This document shows positions 9,927-22,253 of a stretch of DNA of 64,000 nt, one piece after another (positions within the stretch are counted from its first letter, which is position 1; each line of letters opens with the position of its first letter). The notes beneath the pieces were generated by a model that did no database searches, had not been told where the DNA came from, and saw nothing but the letters and a program-made list of their open reading frames with translations. Source of the DNA: Pseudomonas gingeri (GTDB lineage: Bacteria; Pseudomonadota; Gammaproteobacteria; Pseudomonadales; Pseudomonadaceae). The position numbers and the translations under genes were made by a program. Where the stretch lies: NCBI RefSeq assembly GCF_013386165.1, contig NZ_JACAOS010000015.1:507594-571593 (forward strand). The letters run 5' to 3'.

Positions 9927-11021
9927 TTACAAAACCGCTTTCGGGTAGGAGCCCAGCACCTTGAGGGCGACGGCTTCCTGACTGATCTTCTCCAGCACAC
10001 CCTTGACCAGCGGATCACGGTGATGGCCGACGAAGTCGATAAAGAACACATACGTCCATTTACCACTGCGCGAAGGCCGGGTCTCGATACGCGTCAGGTC
10101 AATCCCGTTGTCGTGGAACGGCACCAGCAGCTCATGGAGCGCGCCAGGCTTGTTGCTCATGGAAACAATGATCGAAGTCTTGTCGTCGCCGGTAGGCGGG
10201 ACTTCCTGGCTGCCGATCATCAGGAACCGCGTGGAGTTGTCCGGACGGTCCTCGATTTTCTCCGCCAGGCGGGTCAAGCCATACAGGCCGGCCGCCATAT
10301 CGCCGGCAATCGCCGCCGAATTCCACTCACCCTTGACCCGCTTCGCCGCTTCGGCGTTGCTCGAAACCGCCACGCGCTCGACGTTCGGATAGTGGGCGTC
10401 CAGCCACTTGCGGCACTGGGCCAGGGACTGGGCGTGGGAGTAGATGCGGCTGATGCTGTCGGTCTTGGTGTTTTCGCCCACCAGCAAATGGTGGTGAATA
10501 CGCAGCTCGACTTCACCGCAAATCACCATGTCGTGTTCGAGGAAACTGTCGAGGGTGTGGTTGACCGCACCCTCGGTGGAGTTTTCCACCGGCACCACAC
10601 CGAAATTCACCGCACCCGCCGCCACTTCGCGGAAGACTTCGTCGATGGCCGCCATCGGTTTGCTGATCACCGCATGGCCGAAATGCTTCATCGCCGCGGC
10701 CTGGGTGAAGGTCCCTTCAGGGCCCAGGTAAGCCACTTTCAGCGGCTGCTCCAGGGCCAGACAGGAAGACATGATCTCGCGGAACAGCCGCGCCATCTCT
10801 TCGTTGCCCAGCGGTCCCTGGTTACGTTCCATGACCCGCTTGAGCACCTGAGCTTCACGCTCGGGACGATAGAACACCGGCACTTCGCCTTCGGCCAGCG
10901 AGGCCATTTTTACCCGCGCGACTTCCTGGGCGCAGCGTGCACGCTCGCTGATCAGTTCGAGAACTTTCTCATCGAGGCTGTCGATACGCAGGCGCAGTGC
11001 CTTGAGTTCTTGCTCGGACAT
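9927..11021 (-). CDS. pheA: Bifunctional chorismate mutase/prephenate dehydratase (P-protein)
   Basis: The 364-residue protein has three parts. Residues 1-90 are an AroQ chorismate mutase (LRLRIDSLDEKVLELISERA). About 95-275 is prephenate dehydratase with YLGPEGTFTQAAAMKHF, VVPVENSTEGAVNHTLD and the catalytic STRFLMIG. About 285-360 is an ACT domain with NKPGALHELLVPF and IETRPSRSGKWTYVFF, where phenylalanine binds for feedback control. Its ATG overlaps the serC stop as TAATG, indicating translational coupling. Confidence 0.97.
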   Translation of the reverse strand: MSEQELKALRLRIDSLDEKVLELISERARCAQEVARVKMASLAEGEVPVFYRPEREAQVLKRVMERNQGPLGNEEMARLFREIMSSCLALEQPLKVAYLGPEGTFTQAAAMKHFGHAVISKPMAAIDEVFREVAAGAVNFGVVPVENSTEGAVNHTLDSFLEHDMVICGEVELRIHHHLLVGENTKTDSISRIYSHAQSLAQCRKWLDAHYPNVERVAVSSNAEAAKRVKGEWNSAAIAGDMAAGLYGLTRLAEKIEDRPDNSTRFLMIGSQEVPPTGDDKTSIIVSMSNKPGALHELLVPFHDNGIDLTRIETRPSRSGKWTYVFFIDFVGHHRDPLVKGVLEKISQEAVALKVLGSYPKAVL

Positions 11022-12106
11022 TAGCCGTGTTCCTTCTCGAACGCTGCCATGTATGCCACCAGCGTGTTCACCGCGTTGATGTCGACAGCGTTGTAAATGG
11101 AGGCGCGCATGCCACCCACCGAACGGTGGCCCTTGAGGTTCAACAGGCCCTGCTCTTCGGCGCCGGCCAGGAATGGTTTGTCCAGGCGGTCGTCGGCCAG
11201 GCGGAACGGCACGTTCATCCAGGAGCGGTTGGTCTTGTTGATCGGGTTGCTGTACAAGCCGCTGGCGTCGATGAAGTCATACAGCGTGCGCTGCTTGATT
11301 TCGTTGAGCTTGCCGATGGCTTCGACACCACCTTGCTCCTTGAGCCACTCGAAAACCAGGCCCGACAGATACCAGGCCAGGGTCGGCGGCGTGTTGTACA
11401 TGGAGCCGTTGTCGGCCGCGACCTTGTAGTCGAGCATGGTCGGGCAGATCGAACGGGCGCGACCCAACAGGTCTTCGCGGACGATATTGACGACGATGCC
11501 GCTCGGGCCGATGTTCTTCTGCGCACCGGCGTAGATCATGCCGAAACGGGAAATATCCACCGGACGCGAGAGGATGTCCGAGGACATGTCGGTCACCAGC
11601 GGTACGTCGCCGGTTTCCGGAATCCAGTCGAATTCCAGGCCACCGATGGTTTCGTTCGACACATAGTGAACATAGGCCGCGTCTTTCGACAGCTTCCACT
11701 CGTTCTGGCCGGGAATGGCGAAATAGTCATAGGGCTTGGCGCTCGCGGCAACATTGACGTTACCGAAACGCGAGGCTTCCTCGATGGCTTTCTTCGACCA
11801 GATACCGGTCTCGATGTAGTCGGCCTTGCCGCTTTCAGGCAGCAGGTTCAACGCCACCTGGGCAAATTGCTGACTGGCGCCGCCCTGCAGGAACAGCACC
11901 TTGTAGTTCGAGGGAATGTCCAGCAGGTCACGCAGATCCTGCTCGGCCTTGGTGGCGATGGACACGAACTCATCGCTGCGATGGCTCATTTCCATGACCG
12001 ACAAGCCCTTGCCGTGCCAGTCGAGCAGCTCGGACTGGGCACGCAAAAGGACAGCTTCAGGCAGCGCAGCAGGACCCGCGCAGAAGTTATAGGCTCGTTT
12101 GCTCAC
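11021..12106 (-). CDS. serC: Phosphoserine aminotransferase
   Basis: A GTG at 12106 (VSKRAYNFCAGPAALPE) is the start: it sits behind GAGAGTGG and matches the usual family N-terminus; the longer open frame is unsupported. The 361-residue class V aminotransferase shows MEMSHRSDEF, FLQGGASQQFAQV for phosphate, and the PLP lysine in YAGAQKNIGPSG. It makes 3-phosphoserine, and in this family also the pyridoxine precursor. It is followed by pheA with overlapping stop and start codons. Between it and gyrA lies a REP doublet. Confidence 0.97.
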   Translation of the reverse strand: MSKRAYNFCAGPAALPEAVLLRAQSELLDWHGKGLSVMEMSHRSDEFVSIATKAEQDLRDLLDIPSNYKVLFLQGGASQQFAQVALNLLPESGKADYIETGIWSKKAIEEASRFGNVNVAASAKPYDYFAIPGQNEWKLSKDAAYVHYVSNETIGGLEFDWIPETGDVPLVTDMSSDILSRPVDISRFGMIYAGAQKNIGPSGIVVNIVREDLLGRARSICPTMLDYKVAADNGSMYNTPPTLAWYLSGLVFEWLKEQGGVEAIGKLNEIKQRTLYDFIDASGLYSNPINKTNRSWMNVPFRLADDRLDKPFLAGAEEQGLLNLKGHRSVGGMRASIYNAVDINAVNTLVAYMAAFEKEHG

Positions 12107-12160
12107 ATCCACTCTCGCTATGCTTTTCAATACACACACCGCCCATTCTACGCTGTCCCC

Positions 12161-12275
12161 TGTAGGAGCGAGCTTGCTCGCGAAAAACGCAAGAGCAACT
12201 CGACACCCCTGACACAACGAAGCGGCCGAATAACGACCGCTTCGCGTTCGATCGCGAGCAAGCTCGCTCCTACAA
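12161..12275. repeat. REP doublet (REPIN) between gyrA and serC
   Basis: TGTAGGAGCGAGCTTGCTCG at 12161-12180 (continuing CGA) and its inverted copy TCGCGAGCAAGCTCGCTCCTACA at about 12252-12274 flank a spacer that itself contains GAAGCGG/CCGCTTC. This is the typical paired, inverted REP arrangement of fluorescent Pseudomonas, mobilised in trans by RAYT transposases. Confidence 0.9.
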
Positions 12276-12304
12276 TAGCAACAACGACAGAGGCAGGCGC
12301 CTAA

Positions 12305-14950
<2,646 letters not shown>

Positions 14951-15277
14951 GAGAAGCCTGATTCCTTTTTCTGGTGAAACTTCGTCACATCCATATGGGA
15001 CGAACGAAGCTCGCCGCCGCGGGCCTGATGCCCTGCAACGACTTACGACAAATCAACGAGTTATGCCTTGGATCTGCGCAGTGAAGGCAGCCGCTTCGGG
15101 CTACCCTGGAAACCGTCGGATGTTATCACAATCGCCGCCACGCACCTACCCCGGCAGAGGCAAGGAAGTAGACGGGCGGCCGCTGTAACCGACCGAGAGC
15201 GCGCCGAGAGAGGCTCAGAGGCCGGATGACCGTCTCCCAGGCGTGCAAAATAGCCCTTGGCCGGGGACAAAAACCGG
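14951..15277. other. Intergenic region upstream of gyrA
   Basis: No gene is seen in this 327-bp stretch. It should hold the gyrA promoter and the end of the mtnA transcript. A minus-strand TGATAACA at 15121-15128 could be a -10 element, but I cannot pair it with a convincing -35. No clear terminator is visible. Confidence 0.4.
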
Positions 15278-16354
15278 TCAATGCAGACGTTTGCGACACA
15301 TCAACTGCGTCATCTTCGCGGTATCAGGGCGTTCGACAATGCCTTTTTCGGTCACGATGACATCGATCAAATCCGCCGGCGTCACATCGAAGACCGGGTT
15401 GAAGGCCTCCACTTCGGCCCCGACCCGATGACCACCGACACTCAACAGCTCGCTGCCGTCACGCTCCTCGATCGGAATGTCGTCGCCACTGGCCAGTTCC
15501 ATGTCGATGGTCGAACTCGGCGCCACCACCATGAAACGCACGCCATGGTGCATCGCACAGACCGCAAGCTGATAGGTCCCGATCTTGTTGGCCACGTCGC
15601 CATTGGCGGTAATACGATCGGCACCGACGATCACCCAGGTCACGCCCTTGGTCTTCATGATGTGCGCGGCGGCCGAATCGGCGTTCAGGGTCACCGGAAT
15701 GCCTTCGTTGGCCAGCTCCCAGGCGGTCAGGCGCGAGCCTTGCAACCAGGGCCGGGTTTCATCGGCATAGACCTGCTCGACCATGCCTTCCAGGAAGGCG
15801 CCGCGAATCACTCCCAGGGCGGTACCGAAGCCGCCAGTGGCCAGGGCGCCGGTATTGCAGTGGGTCAGGATCGCCTGGGCATTGCCCTGGTGCTTGCGGA
15901 TCAGGTCGACCCCCAATTGCGCCATGGTCAGGTTGGCCTCGCGATCACTTTCATGAATCGCCACCGCCTCGGCCTCCAGGGCCGCCAACGGGTCGGCGCC
16001 GTCCTTGACCCGCTCCAGACGCTCGCGCATACGGTCCAGGGCCCAGAACAGATTGACCGCGGTCGGTCGCGAGTTCGCCAGCAGGGCAAAGTCGGCCTCC
16101 ATGGCGGCCCGCCAGTCGCCACCCTCGGCGATTCGCGCTCGCGCCGCCAGCGCTACACCGTAGGCCGCACTGATACCGATGGCCGGCGCACCGCGCACCA
16201 CCATCGAGCGGATCGCCTCGGCGACGCCTGCAGCACTGTCGTAAGCCAACCAGGTTTCCTCGAACGGCAGAATGCGCTGATCGAGCAGATACAAGGCACC
16301 ATCACGCCAATCGATGGCCTTCACTTTTTCCGCAGCCAACAACCGATCGCGCAT
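15278..16354 (-). CDS. mtnA: S-methyl-5-thioribose-1-phosphate isomerase
   Basis: The 358-residue protein has the eIF2B-like MtnA fold with [15 protein letters not shown] near residue 52, the catalytic cysteine in [19 protein letters not shown] and the catalytic aspartate in [13 protein letters not shown]. It converts methylthioribose-1-phosphate to methylthioribulose-1-phosphate in methionine salvage. It is divergent from the MTA deaminase gene, sharing a 109-bp promoter region, so the first and middle steps of the pathway may be co-regulated. The later enzymes mtnB, mtnC and mtnD lie about 37 kb away in this window. Confidence 0.96.
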   Translation of the reverse strand: MRDRLLAAEKVKAIDWRDGALYLLDQRILPFEETWLAYDSAAGVAEAIRSMVVRGAPAIGISAAYGVALAARARIAEGGDWRAAMEADFALLANSRPTAVNLFWALDRMRERLERVKDGADPLAALEAEAVAIHESDREANLTMAQLGVDLIRKHQGNAQAILTHCNTGALATGGFGTALGVIRGAFLEGMVEQVYADETRPWLQGSRLTAWELANEGIPVTLNADSAAAHIMKTKGVTWVIVGADRITANGDVANKIGTYQLAVCAMHHGVRFMVVAPSSTIDMELASGDDIPIEERDGSELLSVGGHRVGAEVEAFNPVFDVTPADLIDVIVTEKGIVERPDTAKMTQLMCRKRLH

Positions 16355-16463
16355 GATTCACCCCATACTCCGGAACAAAAGCCGCCGATTATAGCGATCC
16401 CCCTGCGAGGACGCTCGGGTATACTTCGCCATTATTTCAGATAAAGCCCGGAAGCCGTCCACG

Positions 16464-17795
16464 ATGCCGAATACAGCCGCCCCGCTCGATCTTCTCCTGC
16501 TCCCGACCTGGCTGGTCCCGGTCGAGCCTGCCGGCGTGGTACTCAAGGAGCATGGGCTGGGCATTCGCGACGGGCACATCGCCTTTATCGGCCCCCGGGC
16601 CGAGGCCTTGAAACTCGGCGCCAAGGAAGTCCGCGAACTGCCGCAAAGCCTGCTGGCCCCTGGCCTGGTCAATGCCCACGGGCATGCCGCCATGACCCTG
16701 TTTCGCGGCCTGGCCGACGACCTGCCGCTGATGACCTGGCTGGAACAGCATATCTGGCCCGCCGAAGCCAAATGGGTCGATGAAGCCTTCGTCCGTGACG
16801 GCACGGACCTGGCCATTGCCGAGCAACTCAAGGGTGGCATCACCTGCTTCTCGGACATGTACTTCTTTCCTAAAGTCGCCAGCGACCGCGTACACAACAG
16901 CGGCATTCGCGCGCAGATCGCCATTCCGATCCTCGACTTCCCGATCCCCGGCGCCGCCAGCGTCGATGAGTCGCTGCGCCAGGCCATCGAGCTGTTCGGC
17001 GACCTCAAGCACCATCCACGGATCAAGATTGCCTTCGGCCCCCATGCACCCTACACCGTTGGCGACGAAAACCTGGAAAAAGTCCGGGTCATCGCCGAAG
17101 AACTCGATGCCGCGATCCACATGCACGTCCATGAAACCGCCTTCGAAGTGCAGCAGTCCCTGGAGCAACGCGGCGAACGGCCGCTGGCACGCCTGGGCCG
17201 CCTCGGCTTGCTCGGCCCGCGCTTCCAGGCCGTTCACATGACCCAGATCAGCGATGACGACCTGGCGTTGCTGGTAGAAAGCAACAGCAGCGTGATCCAC
17301 TGCCCGGAATCGAACCTGAAACTGGCCAGTGGTTTCTGCCCGGTGGAGCGTCTTTGGCAATCCGGCGTGAACGTGGCCGTGGGGACCGACGGCGCGGCGA
17401 GCAACAACGACCTCGACCTGCTCGGCGAAACCCGCACCGCCGCCCTGCTGGCCAAGGCTGTCGCCGGCTCCGCCACGGCACTGGACGCACATCGCGCGCT
17501 GCGCATGGCAACCCTCAATGGCGCACGGGCCCTGGGCCTGGAGCAGGAGATCGGTTCGCTGGAAGTCGGCAAGGCTGCGGATATGGTCGCCTTCGACCTG
17601 TCGGGCCTGGCCCAGCAGCCGATCTACGATCCGGTGTCGCAGTTGATCTACGCCAGCGGCCGCGACTGTGTGCAACATGTCTGGGTCGGCGGCAAGCCGC
17701 TGCTTGAAGACCGTCGCCTGACCCGCATGGACGAACAACAACTGGGCGCGACCGCCCGGGCCTGGGGCCAGCGCATCGGCGGTCACGCGCATTGA
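16464..17795 (+). CDS. mtaD: 5'-methylthioadenosine/S-adenosylhomocysteine deaminase
   Basis: The 443-residue amidohydrolase has a metal-binding [13 protein letters not shown], a second set [11 protein letters not shown], the HMTQIS histidine and the catalytic aspartate in [16 protein letters not shown]. The orthologue in the same position in P. aeruginosa (PA3170) is reported to deaminate methylthioadenosine to methylthioinosine, an entry route to methionine salvage in Pseudomonas. The neighbour mtnA supports that role. Generic annotations call it a TRZ/ATZ family hydrolase. Confidence 0.93.
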   Translation: MPNTAAPLDLLLLPTWLVPVEPAGVVLKEHGLGIRDGHIAFIGPRAEALKLGAKEVRELPQSLLAPGLVNAHGHAAMTLFRGLADDLPLMTWLEQHIWPAEAKWVDEAFVRDGTDLAIAEQLKGGITCFSDMYFFPKVASDRVHNSGIRAQIAIPILDFPIPGAASVDESLRQAIELFGDLKHHPRIKIAFGPHAPYTVGDENLEKVRVIAEELDAAIHMHVHETAFEVQQSLEQRGERPLARLGRLGLLGPRFQAVHMTQISDDDLALLVESNSSVIHCPESNLKLASGFCPVERLWQSGVNVAVGTDGAASNNDLDLLGETRTAALLAKAVAGSATALDAHRALRMATLNGARALGLEQEIGSLEVGKAADMVAFDLSGLAQQPIYDPVSQLIYASGRDCVQHVWVGGKPLLEDRRLTRMDEQQLGATARAWGQRIGGHAH

Positions 17796-17893
17796 TTGAC
17801 GCGCCAGAGCGCGTATTGAATTGAAGATATTGAAGATGGCGCAACGCCCCGCGGGCGACATCAACCTGATTTCCAAGTTTTAGAGGACAGTCC

Positions 17894-18592
17894 ATGAGCA
17901 ACGTCGACCACGCTGAAATCGCCAAGTTCGAAGCCCTGGCCCATCGCTGGTGGGACCGTGAAAGCGAGTTCAAGCCGCTTCACGACATCAACCCGCTGCG
18001 GGTCAACTGGATTGACGAGCGAGTCAAACTCGCCGGCAAGAAGGTCCTCGACGTCGGTTGCGGCGGCGGCATTCTCAGCGAGGCCATGGCCCAGCGCGGT
18101 GCCACCGTGATGGGTATCGACATGGGCGAAGCGCCCCTGGCCGTGGCCCAGTTGCACCAGCTGGAATCCGGGGTCAGCGTCGAGTATCGGCAGATCACCG
18201 CCGAAGCCCTGGCCGAGGAAATGCCCGAGCAGTTCGACGTGGTGACCTGCCTGGAAATGCTCGAGCATGTCCCCGACCCGTCCTCGGTGATCCGCGCCTG
18301 CTTCCGCATGGTCAAGCCCGGCGGCCAGGTGTTCTTCTCCACCATCAACCGCAATCCCAAGGCCTATCTGTTCGCCATTGTCGGCGCGGAATACATCATG
18401 GGCCTGCTGCCACGCGGCACCCACGACTTCAAGAAATTCATCCGTCCCTCCGAGCTGGGCGCCTGGAGTCGCGAAGCCGGACTGGCGGTCAAGGACATCA
18501 TCGGCCTGACCTACAACCCCCTGACCAAGCACTACAAGCTGGCGGCGGACGTTGACGTCAACTACATGATCCAGACCCTGCGCGAGGAGTAA
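17894..18592 (+). CDS. ubiG: Bifunctional 2-polyprenyl-6-hydroxyphenol methylase/3-demethylubiquinol O-methyltransferase
   Basis: The 232-residue class I methyltransferase starts [21 protein letters not shown], the family signature, after AGAGGAC. The SAM motif is [16 protein letters not shown], followed by [13 protein letters not shown] and [12 protein letters not shown]. It performs both O-methylations of ubiquinone synthesis at the membrane-associated Ubi complex. mupP begins 3 bp later, and the run ubiG-mupP-yciK is conserved in the genus. Confidence 0.97.
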   Translation: MSNVDHAEIAKFEALAHRWWDRESEFKPLHDINPLRVNWIDERVKLAGKKVLDVGCGGGILSEAMAQRGATVMGIDMGEAPLAVAQLHQLESGVSVEYRQITAEALAEEMPEQFDVVTCLEMLEHVPDPSSVIRACFRMVKPGGQVFFSTINRNPKAYLFAIVGAEYIMGLLPRGTHDFKKFIRPSELGAWSREAGLAVKDIIGLTYNPLTKHYKLAADVDVNYMIQTLREE

Positions 18593-18595
18593 CCG

Positions 18596-19267
18596 ATGCG
18601 CTTGAGAGCGGTTCTCTTCGACATGGACGGTACCCTGCTCGACACCGCGCCGGACTTTATCGCCATCTGCCAGGCCATGCTCGCCGAGCGTGGCCTGCCG
18701 CCGATTGCCGATCGGGCGATTCGCGACGAGATCTCCGGCGGTGCACGCGCCATGGTCGCCGTGACCTTCATGATGGACCCCGAGTCGCCGGGCTTCGAGA
18801 CGTTGCGCCAGGAGTTCCTCGAGCGCTACCTCAAGGCCTGCGCCGTCCATAGCCGCCTGTTCGACGGCATGGCCGAGTTGCTGGCCGATATCGAGAAAGC
18901 CAATCTGCTCTGGGGTGTGGTCACCAACAAGCCACTGCGCTTCGCCGAGCCGATCATGCAACAACTGGGGCTGGCGGAACGCTCGGCCTTGCTGATCTGC
19001 CCGGACCACGTGAAGAACAGCAAGCCCGATCCGGAGCCGCTGATCCTCGCGTGCAAGATGCTCGACCTCGACCCGGCCAGCGTCCTGTTCGTCGGCGATG
19101 ACCTGCGTGATATCGAGTCCGGTCGCGACGCCGGCACCCGTACCGCCGCGGTGCGCTACGGTTATATCCACCCGGACGACAACCCGGATCACTGGGGCGC
19201 CGATGTGGTGGTCGATCACCCGCTGGAGTTGCGCAAGGTATTGGATAACGCGCTGTGCAGCTGTTGA
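18596..19267 (+). CDS. mupP: N-acetylmuramic acid 6-phosphate phosphatase
   Basis: The 223-residue HAD hydrolase has all four motifs: [13 protein letters not shown] (nucleophile Asp), VVTNKP, the lysine in KPDPEPLI and [15 protein letters not shown]. It resembles phosphoglycolate phosphatase, but the position after ubiG is that of P. aeruginosa PA3172 and P. putida mupP, the MurNAc-6-P phosphatase of the AmgK-MurU cell-wall recycling bypass. The gene starts 3 bp after the ubiG stop. The assignment over gph is based on synteny. Confidence 0.88.
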   Translation: MRLRAVLFDMDGTLLDTAPDFIAICQAMLAERGLPPIADRAIRDEISGGARAMVAVTFMMDPESPGFETLRQEFLERYLKACAVHSRLFDGMAELLADIEKANLLWGVVTNKPLRFAEPIMQQLGLAERSALLICPDHVKNSKPDPEPLILACKMLDLDPASVLFVGDDLRDIESGRDAGTRTAAVRYGYIHPDDNPDHWGADVVVDHPLELRKVLDNALCSC

Positions 19268-19303
19268 GCCCGTCAGCCGTTTTAGATTTGTAGAGGTTTA
19301 GCC

Positions 19304-20044
19304 ATGTTCGATTATTCCGCCCGCCCCGACCTGCTCAAGGACCGCGTCATCCTGGTCACCGGTGCCGGCCGTGGCATCGGCGCCGCCGCCGCCAAGACCT
19401 ATGCCGCCCACGGTGCCACCGTGCTGCTGCTGGGCAAGACCGAAGCCAACCTGAGCCAGGTCTACGACGAAATCGAAGCCGCCGGCCACCCGCAACCGGC
19501 GGTGATCCCCTTCAACCTGGAAACCGCCCTGCCGCACCAGTACGACGAATTGGCGGCCATGATCGAAACCGAATTCGGCCACATCGATGGCCTGCTGCAC
19601 AACGCCTCGATCATCGGCCCGCGCACGCCACTGGAACAGCTGTCCGGTGAAAACTTCATGCGCGTCATGCACATCAACGTCAACGCCATGTTCATGCTGA
19701 CCAGCACCCTGCTGCCACTGCTCAAGCTGTCCCAGGACGCCTCGGTGATCTTCACTTCCAGCAGCGTCGGTCGCAAAGGTCGCGCCTACTGGGGCGCCTA
19801 TGGGGTGTCCAAGTTCGCCACCGAAGGCCTGATGCAGACCCTGGCCGACGAGCTTGAGACCGTGGCCCCAGTGCGCGCCAACAGCATCAACCCCGGCGCC
19901 ACCCGCACCAGCATGCGGGCCCAAGCCTACCCTGGCGAAAACCCGGAAAACAACCCGATACCCGAGCACATCATGCCGGTCTACCTGTACCTGATGGGGC
20001 CCGACAGCAGCGGCGTCAACGGCCAGGCCTTCGACGCACAGTAA
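19304..20044 (+). CDS. YciK family SDR oxidoreductase
   Basis: At 246 residues it is a classical short-chain dehydrogenase: VTGAGRGIGAAAAKTYA for NAD(P), NASIIGPRTPLEQ, the serine in FTSSSVGRKGRAYWG and the catalytic YGVSKFA. YciK proteins in enterobacteria and Pseudomonas follow this pattern; their substrate is not established. It is the last gene of the ubiG-mupP run, starting 36 bp after mupP. A strong GC hairpin follows the stop. Confidence 0.92.
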   Translation: MFDYSARPDLLKDRVILVTGAGRGIGAAAAKTYAAHGATVLLLGKTEANLSQVYDEIEAAGHPQPAVIPFNLETALPHQYDELAAMIETEFGHIDGLLHNASIIGPRTPLEQLSGENFMRVMHINVNAMFMLTSTLLPLLKLSQDASVIFTSSSVGRKGRAYWGAYGVSKFATEGLMQTLADELETVAPVRANSINPGATRTSMRAQAYPGENPENNPIPEHIMPVYLYLMGPDSSGVNGQAFDAQ

Positions 20045-20061
20045 GCCTCTGCGCCTCACCC

Positions 20062-20093
20062 TGCCGCGCGTGCCGGAATACCGGCACGCGGCA
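20062..20093 (+). terminator. GC-rich hairpin after the yciK gene
   Basis: CGTGCCGG/CCGGCACG closes an AATA loop and is extended by TGCCG/CGGCA with a 2-base bulge. No T run follows, so it may act as a factor-dependent terminator or an mRNA 3' end stabiliser. Confidence 0.55.
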
Positions 20094-20212
20094 ACCTAGT
20101 TCCAAAAAGCCATCAGCCAAAGTCAAACAACTGCCGCCCTTGCCGCCCAACTGCAACCCTCCCCTCGAAATCAATTGCCTGAATTCAAACGACTTTTATT
20201 CGATTGAACTGA

Positions 20213-20229
20213 TTGGCACGACTTTCGCT
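20213..20229 (+). promoter_or_regulatory. Putative sigma-54 (RpoN) promoter for the diguanylate cyclase
   Basis: TTGGCACGACTTTCGCT matches the -24/-12 consensus TGGCACG-N4-TTGCW with one mismatch in TTGC. The GG and GC doublets are exactly 10 bases apart, as required. It points at the GGDEF gene 92 bp downstream. No activator site was identified. Confidence 0.5.
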
Positions 20230-20320
20230 CTAACTTTCTCAACACGCAGCGCGGGACTGGCTTTCAAACCGCTCTCGCCCACCCTGTAAGACCGTATTTT
20301 GTGCTTAGGGGCTTGCCACT

Positions 20321-21247
20321 ATGAAAACGCCGACCCAGACCAACGCAATTGATTTTGATCGCGCCAGATTGCAACGTCTGGGCTTTGGCCAGCTTCCGCC
20401 TGCCCTGCAACGCCCCATCAGCCTGGCGCAATTACGTCATCAACTGGCCTTGCAGTTGCAGATCAGCCTGGAGCCGGAGCGCATCCTGGAAATCTTCTTC
20501 CGCGAGATTCAGCGCGTGGTGCCACTGGACGCCCTGAGCTACCTGCACCCGGACAGCGACTTGCGCCTGGAATTCGGCCATCGCGGGCACCACCTGATCA
20601 GCTACAGCCTCAGCCATGAAGGCGAGCAACTGGGTGAGTTGATATTCCGTCGCAACACCCGCTTCAGCGAACAGGAGCTGAGCAACCTGGAGTCACTGCT
20701 GGCAAGCCTGCTGTACCCGATGCGCAACGCCCTGCTCTACCGTGCCGCCACGCGCTGCGCACTGCGCGATCCGCTGACCGAAACCGGCAACAGAATCGCC
20801 ATGGAGCAGGCCCTGCAACGGGAATTCGAACTGGCACGCCGCCATGGCCAGCCGATCTCGGTGCTGATGCTGGATATCGACCATTTCAAACAGATCAATG
20901 ACAACCACGGGCACGGCACCGGCGACAAGGTGCTGAAAATCGTCGCGACGTCGATCAAGGACCAACTGCGCAATGTCGACCGGGTATTTCGCTACGGCGG
21001 CGAAGAGTTTCTGATTCTGCTGTCCAACACCCATCGCGAAACCGCGGCCATGGTCGGTGAACGCCTGCGTCATGCAGCGCAAGCGCAGGATTACGATTGC
21101 GACGGCCAGTTGATCAACCTGACGGTGAGCCTGGGTTGCGCCACGTTATTACCGGGAGAGTCCACTGAAAGCCTGCTGCGCCGCGCGGACAATGCCCTGT
21201 ATGTGGCCAAACGAGAAGGCCGCAACCGCCTGGCAATGGCGGGCTGA
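20321..21247 (+). CDS. Soluble diguanylate cyclase (GAF-like sensor plus GGDEF)
   Basis: The 308-residue protein has no membrane segment. Residues about 35-130 look like a small GAF-type sensor (EPERILEIFFREIQRVVPLDALSY). Residues 145-305 are a GGDEF domain with DPLTETGNR, LDIDHFKQINDNHGHGTGD and the active site GGEEF at 226-230. An RxxD inhibitory site (RNVD, 217-220) lies five residues before it, so product inhibition by c-di-GMP is expected. The position matches P. aeruginosa PA3177. A sigma-54-like promoter upstream suggests RpoN control. Confidence 0.93.
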   Translation: MKTPTQTNAIDFDRARLQRLGFGQLPPALQRPISLAQLRHQLALQLQISLEPERILEIFFREIQRVVPLDALSYLHPDSDLRLEFGHRGHHLISYSLSHEGEQLGELIFRRNTRFSEQELSNLESLLASLLYPMRNALLYRAATRCALRDPLTETGNRIAMEQALQREFELARRHGQPISVLMLDIDHFKQINDNHGHGTGDKVLKIVATSIKDQLRNVDRVFRYGGEEFLILLSNTHRETAAMVGERLRHAAQAQDYDCDGQLINLTVSLGCATLLPGESTESLLRRADNALYVAKREGRNRLAMAG

Positions 21248-21275
21248 GTCACAGCCTGGATAGGCCTAGCAAGAC

Positions 21276-21366
21276 CATCGCCAGCAAGCCGGCTCCCACA
21301 AAAAGCTGTTTTGTCACAGCACTAGCGCCGTGCCCAGCTTATGTGAGAGCCAACTTGCCGACGATG
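21276..21366. repeat. REP doublet of the GTGGGAGCCGGCTTGCTGGCGATG type
   Basis: CATCGCCAGCAAGCCGGCTCCCACA at 21276-21300 faces a diverged inverted copy TGTGAGAGCCAACTTGCCGACGATG at 21342-21366. It belongs to a different REP subclass from the elements near 12200 and 58400 and lies between convergent genes. Confidence 0.8.
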
Positions 21367-21409
21367 AGGCCGGCAGGAGCGATGCAAGCTTAAAAGCAAG
21401 CCGGCACAA

Positions 21410-22207
21410 TCAGCCCTCGGCGAAGGCGGCCTGACGCTCGCGGGAGGCCGGAGCCTTTTCCGCATGCTCCAACTGCATGCAACGTTCGAGGAACAGGTAC
21501 ATGTAGTCGTAGCTCTTGCAGACGGCCTGCCGCAACTCGACCTGCAAAGCCTTGGCAGGATTGTTACCTGCCAGGGTACAGATGATTTCCAGGGCTTCCC
21601 ACGGATGGGCATCATCGTACTGGGCGTGCATCTTCAACCACTTCATTGCCCGCTTGCGGTCCTCCTCCGGAAAGGCTGCCGCATACACCCCCGTCGAACA
21701 CACCAGCGCCGACCACTCGCCGGTGGCCCCTTCGATGGCGTAGTTGGTGGCGGCAATCGCGATGATCAACGGGTCGGCCGAGCTGGTATGCCAGCACCAA
21801 TGACTCAACGCGTGCAACTCGGGCGGTACCTGCTGCTCCTGCAGATCCTCCAGGGTCACGCCGTGGGCCCGGCTCCAATGCAACCAATAGTCGGCGTGAT
21901 TCAGTTCCACGCGAATATTGCGCATCAGCCAACGCCGCGCCATGTCCTCGCCGGGATGACGGGCAAAACGGGTCTTGGTGAGGTTTTGTGCCATGTATAA
22001 CGCAAACTGTTCAACCACCGGCCAGCCGCCAATCAGATAATGGCGCATGGTTTTCGCGCTCAACCTGTTGTCGCGCATCCGCTGGTAAAGTTCGTGTTCG
22101 ACAACCCGGCGCTTGCTCTCGCTACAATCCTGGATGAGCTGTTGCGCCCAGGCAGGATAGCTGGAGGCCTCCATAAGCGGGCCGGTTCTGCTGAATGTGT
22201 CGATCAC
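21410..22207 (-). CDS. TenA/PqqC-fold iron-containing redox family protein
   Basis: A GTG at 22207 is chosen because an AGGAG lies 7 bases upstream; the longer frame to 22324 lacks one. The 265-residue all-helical protein belongs to the heme-oxygenase-like TenA/PqqC superfamily, with conserved acidic and histidine tracts VVEHELYQRM, IRVELNHADYWLHW, NYAIEGATGEWS and HAQYDDAHPWEALEII. The biochemical role is unknown; genomes often label it a TenA family regulator, without proof. It lies next to rbdA on the same strand, as PA0862 does next to rbdA in P. aeruginosa. Confidence 0.85.
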   Translation of the reverse strand: MIDTFSRTGPLMEASSYPAWAQQLIQDCSESKRRVVEHELYQRMRDNRLSAKTMRHYLIGGWPVVEQFALYMAQNLTKTRFARHPGEDMARRWLMRNIRVELNHADYWLHWSRAHGVTLEDLQEQQVPPELHALSHWCWHTSSADPLIIAIAATNYAIEGATGEWSALVCSTGVYAAAFPEEDRKRAMKWLKMHAQYDDAHPWEALEIICTLAGNNPAKALQVELRQAVCKSYDYMYLFLERCMQLEHAEKAPASRERQAAFAEG

Positions 22208-22253
22208 TGTCGGGCTCCTTCTGAATGGTGATTTAAGCAGATCAGCAAAGGTT

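Noticed and set aside
21410..21500. Frameshift in the TenA-like gene suspected from strong alternative frames
   Set aside because: The main frame is continuous and protein-like to its C-terminus.
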